DNA of 64,000 nucleotides, from positions 9,096-73,095 of the forward strand of contig SIJG01000007.1 in the NCBI GenBank assembly GCA_023374025.1. The letters run 5' to 3'. Both the position numbers and the translations under genes were made by a program. The DNA is from Heterodera schachtii. Taxonomy: Eukaryota; Nematoda; Chromadorea; Rhabditida; Heteroderidae. This document shows, in pieces, positions 1-11,664 of this stretch. The notes below the pieces were generated by a model that was not told the origin of the DNA, did not search any database, and saw only the letters and a list, made by a program, of their open reading frames with translations. The stretch's first letter is position 1. Each line of letters begins with the position of its first letter.

Positions 1-52
1 TCTGGCAAAAATAAAAATGAAAATTTTTCAAATGCAATTAATTAAAAATTGA

Positions 53-3000
53 TTAAAATAATTGGCCAAAAACAAGCGCATCTTTCAAATCGGTGCGCGC
101 CTTTTTCGTGAGCAAATAGTTGACAATACCAATTTGACCTTCTTGGGAAGCGGCCATCAACACGGTCCTACCACTGCCGTCGGGAACTTCAAAGTCGGCG
201 CCCGCTTTTTCCACGAGAAATTTGACTGGGAAAATATTAATTATTTAATTCTTGGTCCGGACTTAATTCGTTGATAAAAATAATTAATAATAATTATTGT
301 TAATTCTTGATCTTCTCTTGCCAATAAGCGACAGGAAATAATGAAATTTTTAAATATTTGAAAAGAACGAATTTAAAAAACATTGGAAAATTTATTGCCC
401 AGTAATGCCAACATTGTATATTTTGATAAAATTATTAAAAATTTTAATAAAATGGAATAATTATCGCGTGATTTGTTATGTAAATAAAAACAATAATATT
501 CAAAAACACGATGAACATTCGGACAGAATGAGAAAACCCTTTCCTAATCATCCTCCCGAATAAAAAGGATTTTTAATCACAGAAATCCCCTTTCTGACCA
601 TCGCCAGATTCTTAAATCCTTATTTCAGTTAGTGTTTATTCTAAATACTGACTCTATTATTGAACGTATAAATCAGAAACCGAATTCCTAAGACATAACC
701 CCCGCCCCAAATATGGTAGTTCCCTTTTGATAGGGGTAAAAAATAAAAGTCCCGGGGCAACTATTTTACGAAAATAAGGTAGTCATTTTTTAATTGATTT
801 TTTAATTCTTTAATTGCTTTTTTACCAATGTCTAAATCGTCGACAAGGTGTGCCGCATGCAAAACGGTGATGCCACTCTGAAACACCTGCTGCTTCACAT
901 TGATGCCCGCTTCCACCAACAATGCGCACACGTCCAAAGCGCGCCCAAACACAGCGTAATGCAACGCGGAAGCGCCTGAGAAAAATGTGCCGGAAATCCG
1001 AAAATGGCAAAAAGCAAATTTTTGTTTTGGGGTACTGTACTTTCCGATATACCATAGCGACCCACCCGCAAGCCCAAACGGGTACTTTTCCGTTTTGGGG
1101 CCAAAGTTTAAAATTTTTTTTTAAATCAACAGCGGGCGCGTAGAATTGCTAAAGCTACGCGCAAAAATTATTTCGGAGGCATAAATGCCACAATTTGAGT
1201 TAATACCTCTTCGAATGGATCTGCAATTCTACTAGCTCGCTGTTGATTTTAAAAAAAATTCAAATTTTGGCCCCAAAACGGAAAAGTACCCCCAAACGTA
1301 GCCGGATGAATAATTTAACAATAACTTTTTTCTTTTCAACCAAAATTAAACATATTGTTATTATTCAAAAGTATTTGAAAATTTCTATAACCTTTAAAAT
1401 TTGGGGTTTTTTTCATGTACAAAAAAATTATTTCAAAAAAATTCGAAAAATATGTTTTTGAATTCCTTCTGCTCGCCATAATTTTTTTTTTGAGATTTAA
1501 TGAAAAATTCTGACATTTGGCAGAATAAAAAAAACATGCAGAGTATAAAAGATTTTTTATTCATTTTTCACAAAATTCCTTTTTTTCACCCGAGTCGTCC
1601 GTCCGATTTATCTGTGCCCCCTTCGACAGCAAATAGCGCACAAAATCCGCTTGTCCACCAAACGCAGATTGAATCAATGGAGTCAAGCCAAGTTGAGCGG
1701 TCATTTCAATGTCTGCCCCGCCTTTTTCCACCAAACATTTTGCTGATTTTTATATCCATATTATACATAGATATTAACTTAGGCTTTTATTCAAAAAAAA
1801 AATCTCGATTACAATGGCTCCCTCTTTTATAGCGGCCCTTTTGGTCCAAATTAATAGGAAAATAGTCCAAAAACCTCAATTTAAGCAAAGAATTTATATT
1901 TTAAAAATTCATTAAAAATAAAAATAAGATGTAATGTGCTGAAATAAGGACATAAATTAAGGACATATGGGTAAGCCCATGGATTGATAAGCCCAACAGC
2001 TTACCAGCATTCATACTGTTCCTTGAGCAAGCCTCAATCAGCGGCGTTGTGCCATCATCGTCAGCCGTCTTCTGGTTGACATCGGCACCGGCTGTCAGCA
2101 ACAATTCACACACTTCGGCATGGTCACCAACCGCAGCACAATGGAGTGCCGAATATCCTTCAAAAGGGAGGGGGAAACAAATTCTGAAGATGGGCGTCCT
2201 TGAAAAAAGGAAACTTTCCCCAATGCATTCCCAATTAGCACTCACATTATAAAAAAGAGCATATACGTGAAAAATTTTTAAAATTAAACATTTCTTTTGA
2301 ATTAATTATCTATCAATTATTTTTTTGCAAATTTTGTCGATAAATGTTAATTTTTAATTGTTTCAAATACATTAATTTTTTTGTAATTGGATAAGGATTT
2401 GGTGGGGCCGAATATATTAAGGAAGGCGTTTCCGTTGACTGACTTAATTTTGCCAACTTTAAGCAGTGAAGAAATTTTATTTATTACATAATTTCGCAAA
2501 ATTATTTTTTAGAATTTTCTTTAAAATTCTTAATTGGACCTCAAAATTTGTCAGAATCGGTAATTTAAAAATGTTCATCTCCCTTCTTGTGATCATTTTG
2601 GCACTTACCAAGTTTATTCACGTGACCAGTTTTGGCACCACGGGATAGCAAATAAAGAACAATGTCGGCTTTTCCATGCAGCGACACATGGATCAACGGC
2701 GTGTTTCCACCAGAATCAGTACATTCAATGTCCGTGCCAAGTCTTTCCACGAGAAATTTTGCTAAATTTGATTTGCCGAAAAACATTTAAATAAAAGGAA
2801 ATTTTTAATTTAAACCTAGCCCTAACCCTCAGGCAAAATTTTTAAACAGAAAACTTTCTTTGTCATCGAAAATTGACAGGGATAAATTGCCGATCAGTTT
2901 GAGATAATAAGCAAACAATAATTACCAGTTTCTAATTTGCCCTTAAAACACGCGACCAAAAGCAATTTTTGGTTGTCAATTTCTTCTTGAGTGTAATGTT

Positions 3001-3058
3001 GTGCAGCTTGTGTTTGTAAAATCAGCAGCAGTAGAAAAAGTGGAAAGCTTGCACAGTG
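53..3058 (-). CDS. Secretory-type ankyrin-repeat protein, first exon not found
   Basis: Six exons join in one frame on the minus strand: 2926-3058, 2609-2761, 2005-2157, 1590-1742, 826-975 and 53-225, all with GT/AG borders and phase-1 introns, ending at a TAA at 53-55 (about 305 codons). The 2926-3058 exon encodes a hydrophobic stretch (FPLFLLLLILQTQAA) followed by QEEIDNQKLLLVACFKGKLE, so a signal peptide running into the first ankyrin repeat is likely. Later exons carry classic ankyrin motifs: GGNTPLIHVSLHGKADIVLYL, GYSALHCAAVGDHAEVCELL, LTPLIQSAFGGQADFVRYLL, ASALHYAVFGRALDVCALL and GRTVLMAASQEGQIGIVNYL. Ankyrin repeats bind protein partners; no enzymatic domain is visible. Three exons are exactly 153 bp and one is 150 bp, as expected from exon duplication. 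The codons upstream of 3058, including the ATG, were not found. Confidence 0.8.
226..825. other. Last intron of the ankyrin gene
   Basis: AT-rich intron between the exons at 826-975 and 53-225 on the minus strand. I see no further exon, RNA or clear repeat in it. Confidence 0.5.
1081..1290. mobile_element. hAT-type MITE in an ankyrin-gene intron
   Basis: A 210-bp palindromic element. The left arm begins GGTACTTTTCCGTTTTGGGG and the right arm is its reverse complement, and pairing continues inward through the ATCAACAGCG region. It is flanked by a perfect 8-bp duplication, CCCAAACG at 1073-1080 and 1291-1298. An 8-bp duplication is typical of hAT transposons. It lies in the intron between the exons at 826-975 and 1590-1742. 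Confidence 0.88.
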
Positions 3059-3109
3059 CTAAAAGATTTTAGAATCAAATAATAATTGAATATCAATTGA
3101 TCTCGGCAT

Positions 3110-3420
3110 TTACATCGGCCTGAGGAGCTATAGAACTTCGGTATAACCCAGCATTTGTGCCATCAAAGTACGGCCCGGATAGGTCTGTTCTGAACTACCG
3201 TCACCACAATATTGTGACTTTTACCGATTCCCGTGCTGCCGAAGGGCCGGCACTCATACCCAGGGATAATCTGATCACCTGAATGCTGCTCTTAATCCAT
3301 TTGTTCAACATCTCCCAATAATCGCTCATGAAGTTTTGTCGGCCGCCAAGCTACGCTCCGTACTCAGCTTCAAACCCTTTCAACGACCTCTCAAATTGGA
3401 AGCTAATGAAACAATGTGAA
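3110..3420 (-). pseudogene. Coding-like remnant, unrecognised
   Basis: This stretch is clearly less AT-rich than its surroundings. On the minus strand one frame reads SFQFERSLKGFEAEYGA, a stop, then LGGRQNFMSDYWEMLNKW and further residues before more stops. The composition and near-open frame suggest a decayed exon. I do not recognise the family. It lies just upstream of the ankyrin gene and could hold part of its missing start, but no ATG with a suitable donor was found. Confidence 0.3.
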
Positions 3421-5040
3421 AGTAAAAATATGAATGAATATGCTGGAACAAAAAGTTTATTAAGTCGGGATCAGGCTCAGGATTAAGAAATTCGGATTAT
3501 CGATACACTAATCCATGTCCATTTATCAGTCTAACAGAAAATTAGGATAGAATTCGAACTTGTTCTGAGCTCTTGAAAGGTGGTGCTAATACGTTTTATA
3601 AATTCCGCAAATGATCAGAAAATCAAAAAAATAAATTCACAATTTTACTTAAAGTATTAAAATTTTTATGTTCTTGGTTTCTTTCGTTTATTTTTAGCGT
3701 TTTTATAGGATATATAATTTTAAAAATTTCACAAAGTTTTAAGAATGTTTTGATACTAAAAATGTTGAAAATATTTTCGGCCAAATGAAACTTTTTTTCT
3801 AAAAAATTAAGCAGACTATTATTATAAGATTTTGTAATACCGAAGAATAGTATTATAAATTTTATCGCTTTAATAAATGAATACGGGCTTTGAATATCAT
3901 ATAGTTGGCGAAATATATTTTTTGTAGAGAATATTGAGAGCTATCGGAAGATGTTAATTAAAATTATGAATTTATTTATTTAATTTTTTTGACCATTTAA
4001 TGCATTCTAAAATGTGCAGTGACCGAATTTATGTGTAAAAAATGGGTCCCATAGATTTTATATTTTGTTAGAGCCTATTTTATAAAATACATAATATTTT
4101 CAACATTTGTTTTCGTAACCAAAAAATCCGTTTCTCTCTTTTAATTAATGTACAACACCAGCCGATCAAATAGCTTTTACAAATGCATATTTTGCTGATA
4201 ACATCTGCAGAAGCAGAATACTCATCACACAATGTTAACCAGTGAATAAATTGGTGACAAATGCAAATGCATTTATTTTCTGAATTTGGCAAAAGGACGC
4301 AAAAAAATTTAGCAAAAAAAGGAGGGAAAATAATAAAATTTAAAAATGATTTTGGAAAAGCCAAAGTAAAATATGAATATATTTTTTCTTCTCTTTGTGG
4401 TGTTTGTTCGAGAGCGAAGGAATTTCCGTCCCTAAACTCAAGATCAAGACTTGACTCCGAGACTGATGTGATTGATCAGAGGCTTGAGACCATTTTTTGT
4501 CAAATTTTTTAAATGTAAATTTTTTTCAAAATTATAATTAGGTAATATAGCAGCAATTCATTAGACCCAACTAATGACTAACGATAAGCAAATGATACCA
4601 AAATACAATTTAAATTCGATGTAATTAATTTGTTTTTCAAAAACTCAATCTTTATGTCTGGTAAGAAAGGCTCGATAATTTAGACAAAAGACCCGAGATT
4701 CGATACGAGTCGAGACTCCGATAAAAGCTTTTTGAAATTTTCCTGGCACCGGGCAACGCAACCAATTATTTTTTGACAAAACCAAAAAAAATGCACTAAA
4801 ATTTTCCAAAATTTTCTCTGCGGTTTCTATCGGCACTGCCGGACACAGCTCAATCTTTTTAGTTGGAACTTAAAAGCGCCTTGAAGCTGAGAGAATTGAA
4901 AATTGATGAGAAATTTAGGAAAATCGTTTTTGGATCCTCGTCATTTTGGATAGTGACACGAAAATTGTAAAAACATTGAAAATCAAGCGAAAGAAAAAAA
5001 GGGATTATATTTAATTATTGGTCCATAAATATTATAAAAT
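3421..5040. other. AT-rich spacer
   Basis: AT-rich sequence with short spurious frames only. I see no convincing gene, RNA or repeat. Confidence 0.5.
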
Positions 5041-5044
5041 AAAA

Positions 5045-5302
5045 GTGAAAATAAAGCAAAAAGGAAGAATATTCAACAAAACAATGGAGTCAAATTGAAA
5101 GAAAAATAGTAAAAAATTGGGGAAAAAGCGAAACAAAATTTATGAATGGATTAAAGAAATAGGGATTAATCAAAAAATAAACAAAAGATACAAATTGAAA
5201 AGCGAAGAAGAAAGATTAGAAATTATACAAAATTTTATTGAAATGGAAAATGAATTTAAAAAAAAGAAAATTTACAAAAAAATGCAATTATTAAAAAATT
5301 GA
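5045..5302 (+). pseudogene. Fragment of the lysine-rich HTH-repeat family
   Basis: Translated segments such as KGRIFNKTQWSQIERKIV, NKIYEWIKEIGINQK and EEERLEIIQNFIEMENEFKKK match, in order and spacing, the HTH module of the gene at 15664-16383 (GRKYSVKEWNKIECKIANK, QYIYKWIKELC, EQKIEIVQKFIAKKNEFKKK). The pieces lie in more than one frame and there is no signal peptide, so this is a truncated, frameshifted copy. It sits directly beside a copied ankyrin exon. Confidence 0.55.
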
Positions 5303-5329
5303 TTTAAAAATTGTTTTAATGATCAAGCC

Positions 5330-5440
5330 GAATTTGACAATACAATTTGCCTATCTTGAGAAGCTGCCATCAATACGGTCCTACCAGTGCCGTCGGGAAC
5401 ATCAAAGTCCGCGACCGCTTTTTCCACGAGAAGGTTGACT
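5330..5440 (-). pseudogene. Duplicated last exon of the ankyrin gene, frameshifted
   Basis: The minus strand reads LLVEKAVADFDVPDGTGR then TVLMAASQDRQI, closely matching the exon at 53-225 (FLVEKAGADFEVPDGSGR, TVLMAASQEGQI), with the same cag acceptor. A small deletion after QI breaks the frame. Flanking AT-rich DNA also resembles that around the true exon, so a short segment was duplicated rather than the exon alone. Confidence 0.7.
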
Positions 5441-5459
5441 GGAAAAATAATAAATTAAT

Positions 5460-6185
5460 AATTTTTATTAATCTTATGGCCCGGGCTTTAGTTGCTAATC
5501 ACTAGGACCTGGAATTTAAGTCCAATGACTTTTTTTGCTGACTCGAAATGGCTTTAAATGGTTCAAAAAGTTTCTACACTTTCTTTAAGCTTCGAACATG
5601 CATTTTATTTGACTTTTATTTGTCTTTTTTCTACTCTTTAGGAGTTTATGACTTTTTTGAATTTTTATGACTTTTTTAATGACTTTTTCTCACTTTTTGA
5701 GGCAAAAATTTGGATTTCAGTAAAGAAGATGCCGCAAAATAAAAGTTCGATGGATGAAAAGGCAAATGAAATCCGGCAAAAAACACCGAGAATTGGAACA
5801 ATCATCCTACTTTCTCCGATTCTTTCAGGCAGAAATTTATATTTTGAAATCTCCCTTTAATAAATTTAACTATGCAAATTTGATTTTTTTTTTTTTTTTT
5901 TTGGCAATTGTAATCTTAATTAACCGTTTTTATAAAATAATTTTTTATAAATTGTTCAAAAATGGTATCCTTTTTAATTTTTGCTTCATTTTTCATGACT
6001 TTTGTATATTTTTTTTCTGACTTTTTGGCGATTTCTTATGGTTTTTAATCGACTTTTTGGAGATTTTTTCCTGACTTAAATTTCTCTAGCCCTACTAATT
6101 ACCCCAGCAGCTCCCACCCCACAAAATGACAAAATTTGTCTTTTTATTTTTGTTTATCTATAAATAAAAAAGAATGGGTAAAATG
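5460..6185. other. T-rich spacer
   Basis: Pyrimidine-biased AT-rich sequence with repeated 'gactttttt' words around 5550-6080. No gene supported. Confidence 0.45.
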
Positions 6186-6188
6186 AAA

Positions 6189-6267
6189 GCCTCGGGTGGG
6201 AATCGAACCCACTCGTGTGCACCCTTTCCGTGGGCAGCTAGCTCTTTAACCGCCCAGCCAGCTTCTT
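6189..6267 (-). tRNA. tRNA-derived element (probable pseudo-tRNA/SINE head)
   Basis: The minus strand has a good A-box-like start (TGGCTGGGCGG), a perfect T arm GTGGG-TTCGATT-CCCAC and a consensus B box GGTTCGATTCC. The 3' acceptor strand CCGAGGC has no matching 5' strand. The anticodon loop ACGGAAA would give GGA but has C where U33 is invariant. I read it as a pol III-type relic, not a working tRNA. Confidence 0.4.
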
Positions 6268-6394
6268 CCTTACAATAATAATGGTATTTTGAGGCACGGA
6301 AGAGCCAATAAGCGACGCTAAAAAAAAAAAAAATTAAATTTCGAAAACAGATTTTGAATCAAATATTAATAATTTATAAAACTTTGAAACATTA

Positions 6395-6670
6395 ATCCTA
6401 TTTAGTGATGGCAAAATTATTTTATTTTTAATAACATAAGCCACCAGTAGAGTATTTAAATTTGATTATCCCAATTTAAAATTATTTGGCATCCCTACTT
6501 AATGACACTAGTAGAGTATATTTGTTTTATATCATCCCTATTTAATGACACCAGTAGAGTATTTTCATCCAATTTAATGAGTTATTTCCATTTTACATCC
6601 TTATTTAGGGAATTTTAAATTATTTTCATTTTTAATTATAAAAAAAAGATATCAGTAGAGTATTTTTCCT
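6395..6670. repeat. Degenerate tandem repeat with CAGTAGAGTATTT
   Basis: At least four imperfect units carry 'ccctatttaatgacac' followed by 'cagtagagtattt' at roughly 60-110 bp spacing. Non-coding. Confidence 0.55.
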
Positions 6671-7088
6671 TAATATAAAATAACAATTTAGCCTTTAAAA
6701 AATATTAAGTAAAAATATTTGGCTTTATTATATTATTTTTACTAAAATTTTTCGAATTTTTTGATTGAGGTTTTTGAAAATAATTTACCCAACTTTTCAG
6801 GTTCATTTAAAATTCAATTTTTATTTATTTGTTTTGAATTTTTTTACATAAAAGTAATTTTTAAAATATATGTTCAAAAGGTCGAGAAGCCGACTTGCAA
6901 TGCGCATATCGCATGCCTTTCTTTCACTCTTTCAAAGAAAATTATTTTTAATTATTCAAATATTAAAAATAATTGGAAAAAATGAATTTTTATGTTAACT
7001 CGAAAAGGTATTTTCGTAAAATATTAAAGCACTTAATTTTGTATAAATTCTCATTTTATTATTAAAAAAAAATTTCAGATAAGAAAAA

Positions 7089-7903
7089 ATGCACAAAAAA
7101 TTCTTCGCTTTTATTATTTTTCTGTTCATCCTTTTGCAATTAACTGATGCTGAAATGTCAGAAGGTAATGTTTCTTTTTAATAATTAAATGAATAAGCAT
7201 TAATAATATTTTTACGAATTGGCTTTAGTTAAAATGAAAATTTATCATATTTTTCTGAATTTTATAACCGTTATAATCGGACATTCACTGGTCCATTTTT
7301 CATAAATTTTCTTTGTTCCACTAGAGTTTTTTGATTGGTATTATAAAAAACAAAATTTTATTTGCTTTCCCTGGGTTTCAAAAAATTTGCCGTAATTTGG
7401 TATGTTCAAGATTCAAAAAATTAACATTTGGTTCAATTTTCAAAATCTTGAGTTCAATTATATGTATCCATTTGGAAAGTACAAAATTTTCTAATTAATT
7501 TTGATTAAAAATACTCAGAGTCGCAAATTTTCAAATCTTTTTCAATTTTCCTCTTTTTACGGTAGTGCACATATTTTTTGTGTACTTATGTGTCTTTTTA
7601 ATGATTTTTTTTGAATCCACACTAATTAATTAATACTTAAAAAATTTGAAATATTAGGTTTTTAGTGAAAAAATATACATATATTATTAAATTAAAATTA
7701 TATTTTTCATTTCAGAATATAAACAAGCGTGCAATGACACATGTGCTGATTTATCGAAAAGGACCTGCGGCAATGGAAGGCCGAACAGTAACAGTAATCC
7801 TCAGATAACTTGCTACTGTAAATGGAAGACCGGCGGATGCTGTGGCGGAGAAGGGTGTGTACCAGGGATGTGCCGAATCGGAATCGTAACCAATGAATTT
7901 TGA
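7089..7903 (+). CDS. Small cysteine-rich secreted protein
   Basis: Two exons, 7089-7164 and 7716-7903, join across a GT/AG intron to give 87 aa. The N-terminus MHKKFFAFIIFLFILLQLTDA is a textbook signal peptide, with cleavage likely near TDA/E. The mature part of about 65 residues has nine cysteines, spaced ACNDTC, RTCG, TCYC, GGCCGGEGC and GMC. An odd cysteine count is unusual for a disulphide-rich secreted peptide. The ninth cysteine and the last dozen residues come from a transposable element inserted at 7863 (see 7863-8928). Joining across that insertion extends the frame to a TGA at 8987 with eight cysteines. Family not recognised; size, secretion and cysteine content fit a nematode secretory peptide, and any effector role is inference. 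Confidence 0.75.
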
Positions 7904-8928
7904 AAAAAAATGTTTTCTGAAACGAATGTTTAATCTTATTTTAACGTAATGACTAGGGTTGTAAATTATATGGATTAATGATTAACATATTTTTTCTGTG
8001 CATATGCTATGAAGAAAGGGGCTCAAAAATAGCATTTCTGCATTAAAATTTTTTGATTTGGTGAAGGTTTTTAGACCATGTAAATCCATATTTTGGGGGT
8101 TTTTGGGAATAAATCCATATTTCTCCATTTTTGTGTTTTTAGTCCATATTTCGACCATTTTTGGCAAATTTTCACTATAAAAATGCAAAAAAAAAAAAAC
8201 GAAAAATACACCCCTAAAGATGGACTTTTTGGAAATTTTTAAAAATTACAGCCCAAAAAATCCGAAAAATTTGACTTTTCGTCGTCATTTTTAATAAATA
8301 TTTTTGCTATTTTTGTGAACCTTTCATTTTTTTAAATGAGAATTTTTTTGAACTTTTGACAAACTTGGAAATATTTTTTTACGATGGACGACAATAAAAA
8401 AATTTGCATTTTTATGTTTTAAATCCATTTTTTGGTTGTTTATTGTATTTTTTAAGTGTATTAGAGCAAATATTGAATACATACACCTTTTTGGAATTTT
8501 TGAGGATTTAAAACACATATTTTGGCAGTTTTTAATCCATATTTTGGTCCATATTTGGCCATTTTTGAGCTTTTTAGTCCATATTTCGGGCTTTTTAGTC
8601 CATATTTTATGTCAATATTTGCCTTTTTATAGTCCATATAATTTACAACCCTAATGATGACTGAAATTAAATTTTTCTCACAAAGCAGTGCCGGATTAAT
8701 TCTCCCCTATATAATCAAGTTTTTTGTTATTTAGCAAAAATTTTTGATTATGAATAAAATTTTTGGGAAAAAATTATTAAAAAAAAATCGGAATCGTAAT
8801 CGGAATCGCAATTAATCGGATTTTGGGCCATAATCGTAATCGGTTTTAAAACCGTATCGGATTTTTGGCCATAATCGGAATCGGCGATTTAATCGGAATC
8901 GGATTTTGTCTGGCTCGGCACATCCCTG
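7863..8928. mobile_element. hAT-type non-autonomous element inserted in a coding exon
   Basis: Ends are perfect inverted repeats, CAGGGATGTGCCGA at 7863 and its reverse complement ending at 8928. A perfect 8-bp target duplication GTGTGTAC lies at 7855-7862 and 8929-8936. Internal 'aatcggaatcg' words occur near both ends. No transposase is encoded. A second palindromic element (7954-8653) is nested inside, so the host element was about 366 bp. It supplies the current stop codon of the cysteine-rich gene. Confidence 0.9.
7954..8653. mobile_element. Nested palindromic element with CCATATTTT words
   Basis: Inverted ends TAGGGTTGTAAATTATATGGA (left) and the matching right arm, with flanks gtaatgac/atgatgac (6 of 8 matching). 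The interior is built from many 'aatccatatttt' words. Near 8205 it carries the 'aaaaatacacccctaa' core seen in several unrelated-looking elements of this window. Non-coding. Confidence 0.7.
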
Positions 8929-8989
8929 GTGTGTACCACGTGAACAAACCGCAGATGAAATTACACTTTACGGTCGAACCGGAAGATGA

Positions 8990-9640
8990 ACAAAACAACA
9001 GCAGAAGCAACAGGCAAAGAAACCTGAACACTTCCACTGACCAAGAACTCATAAAAAATTCTGACAACATCCGAACCTGTTCCGGTTCTCTAGAAAAATT
9101 TTTTTAACTCTTAGAAGAGCTGTGATTTTATTTGTTTATTTCTTATTGATGGTATTGCTTAACAAATTCATTGAATAATTGATAATGTGATATATTAATT
9201 AGTGATAAACAACAGATTTTAACGGTTAAATGGTAACACAAAACGGAAAACAGCAGGTGAGTCATTCTTTGAAAGCATATTAAACAACACAAAATCATAA
9301 ATCTAACTACGCAACGCACCTTCTCTCTAATCACCTAATTAGTTAGTGGTCCCTCGCTCTTTCCATTAATCATTTGGTCAGTTCTTGTGAAACTTTTTGA
9401 TAATTTTTGTTTATAACTCGTTAACTTTTTATTTTTGTCAGATAATAAGGTGAGTGGGGAGCATTTCCGTTTTTATTGCATTTTATTGAGAATATTTTAT
9501 AAAATACCAAAATATGCTAAAAACATGTACTGGAATTTCTTCCAAACACTTTTGACCCAATATAAATTTGGATATTCAAATTTTCATATTAACTTTTAAT
9601 TTATTTAAAAAATAAAACAAATTTGTGCCATTTCGATCCA
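8990..9640. other. Spacer upstream of the P450 gene
   Basis: AT-rich with no supported gene. It includes the 5' flank of the P450 start at 9641; no clear promoter motif is visible. Confidence 0.4.
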
Positions 9641-9922
9641 ATGATTCTGCCACTGCTTGGCTTTCTGCTCCTCTCTGTTTTATTCTTTTGGCATTTTGTT
9701 TGGAAGCGGCGCGGTCTGCCGCCCGGACCCATGCCATTGCCTCTGCTGGGCAACAGCCTCACCCTTGGCCGGTTCGTTTTTTTCTATTTCCTCTCTTAAT
9801 TTTGCTCCATTTCTTTTGCTTTTCGACTTTCTTTCCGTTTCTCCTGCTCCGTTTTTATCTCGCTCTATTAATTAATATTGAAATATATGAACGAGCGGGG
9901 AAGCCTTTGAGGGAAAAACTAT

Positions 9923-9993
9923 GGGGCGGCCCGGCTTTGAACCGGCGTCTCTGGCTTTCCTGACCAGTGTTCTGCCAGCTGATCTACCGAACC
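9923..9993 (-). tRNA. tRNA-like relic in P450 intron 1
   Basis: The minus strand folds as a partial cloverleaf. Acceptor GGTTCGG/CCGCCCC pairs 5 of 7, the anticodon arm is CTGGT-CAGGAAA-GCCAG, and the T arm has loop TTCAAAG. Position 33 is A, not U, and the B box deviates from consensus. Probably a decayed tRNA or SINE head; the apparent anticodon GGA matches that of the relic at 6189. Confidence 0.4.
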
Positions 9994-10154
9994 TACCCTC
10001 TCCAGCTCCCCACGTTGCTCGATTATACAGGATTAATCTTCCTCTCGGGGAAGCTTCTTCCTCTCTATCTCAATGTTATTAAGTTAATTTATTTTTAATA
10101 TTTTTTAACAATAAATATATTTAAAAAAATTAGAGATCAATTAATTAAACTGTT

Positions 10155-10156
10155 CG

Positions 10157-10190
<34 letters not shown>

Positions 10191-10270
10191 CTCTCTCCCT
10201 CTTCCTCCTCCTCTCTCTTCTCTCTCTCTCCCTCCCGCTCTCTCTCTCTCTCTGCTTCCTTCTTCTTCCT
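10155..10270 (+). repeat. CT microsatellite in P450 intron 1
   Basis: Long (CT)n/(TC)n tract with occasional CCT interruptions. It may act as an extended polypyrimidine tract for the acceptor at 10314. Confidence 0.8.
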
Positions 10271-10689
10271 CTTTCTCTTTCCTCAATTACTCTTCCTCCG
10301 CTTACTTCTCACAGTTCAAAATGTCCCTATGCTCCCTACCAACAATGGGCCCGTCAGTTCGGCCCCATTTACACCATTTGGCTTGGCGAGGCTCCCGTTG
10401 TGGTCGTGGCCGACTTCCAACTGATGCGCGACCTTTTCGTCAAGGACGGCGATGCTTATGCTGGCAGGGAATTCATCAATAAACTGTTCAAAGTGTGTTC
10501 AGGTATGGCGAAGTGCGCGCATTTCTTGCCCAAACTCTTTCAATTATGAACTTATTCAGTAAGCCATGGAATGTGTTACGGAGTAGTCAGAACTGAGGGC
10601 GAATTATGGAAAGTGACGCGAAAATTTGCACTTCAAAGCATGCGCATTTTGGGAATGGGAAGGGCACGCTTGGAGGAAAAGGCGAGGGG

Positions 10690-10830
10690 GAAAAGTTGAA
10701 GCAGTACGGGGAATGAGGAAAATTGGGCATGGGACATGAGTTAAAACAGTACGAGGAATGAGGGCATGAGTTGAAGTTGTACGGAAAATGGGACAGAAGT
10801 TGAAGCAGTACGGGAAGGGTGGCAGAGGTT
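10690..10830 (+). repeat. Minisatellite in P450 intron 3
   Basis: Four to five imperfect copies of 'ttgaagcagtacggggaatg', entirely within the intron between the exons ending at 10681 and starting at 10878. Confidence 0.7.
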
Positions 10831-11664
10831 TCACCAGTCTGCTGCAAATGAATCCCTTTTTTGTGCATTTGTTTCAGTATATGCGCGACATTGACGCAAT
10901 GATCGGACGAATTCGCCAAGAGATCGATTCGACAGCAGCAGAGGAAGACGAAGACGGAATCCAGCTGAATTTGCACATTGATCGCTTGGTCGGCTCCACA
11001 ATCAACCAGCTGTTGTTTGGTCACCCATTCAGTGAAGTGTGTCTCTTTTTTCGGCATCAGGGTCTGGGAATTCCGGCACGGCTACCTCCAAGGCATGCTT
11101 GGCTCATAAAAGCTCTTAAAATTTCGGAAATTTCGAATAATCCCCTATTGTCAAACTCCCGAAAGTAGTAGTTATTTTACGTATTGTTTCAGGATCATTT
11201 TTAAGTTTTTTCCTCTGGATAGGATCAATTGGAAGATTTTCGCCAGCTCAAAAATGCCATGGACAGCCAGACAAAGCTGCTCGGCTCCATCACCGGCAAA
11301 GCTCTGATCGGAATGCCTTTTCTTCGACACTTTCCCCCATTTCGTTGGACCTTCGGCAACATCGACAGCAATTTGAGAAATATTTTTGCATACATTGACA
11401 AAACCATTGAAAAACGAATGGCCAAACGGCGCCAAAAGGCGGAAAATGACCAGGAAGAGGAGGACGATTTGCTCAAGTGCTTTTTGAACCAAATAGAGGA
11501 GGGAGGCGCGACGCTTAACGGCGATGGCACGGACGAGGGCCCATCCCCAGACGAAGGGAAGACGGAACGGCACTATTTGAAGTGAGCCGAATCGAAAGCG
11601 AGTGTGGATTATTTAGTTGACAGAGAAAGTTATTTTGGCTAATTATTTTTATGATATATTTCAT

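Noticed and set aside
9923..9993. Functional tRNA gene
   Set aside because: Acceptor mismatches, A at position 33 and a weak B box argue against function.
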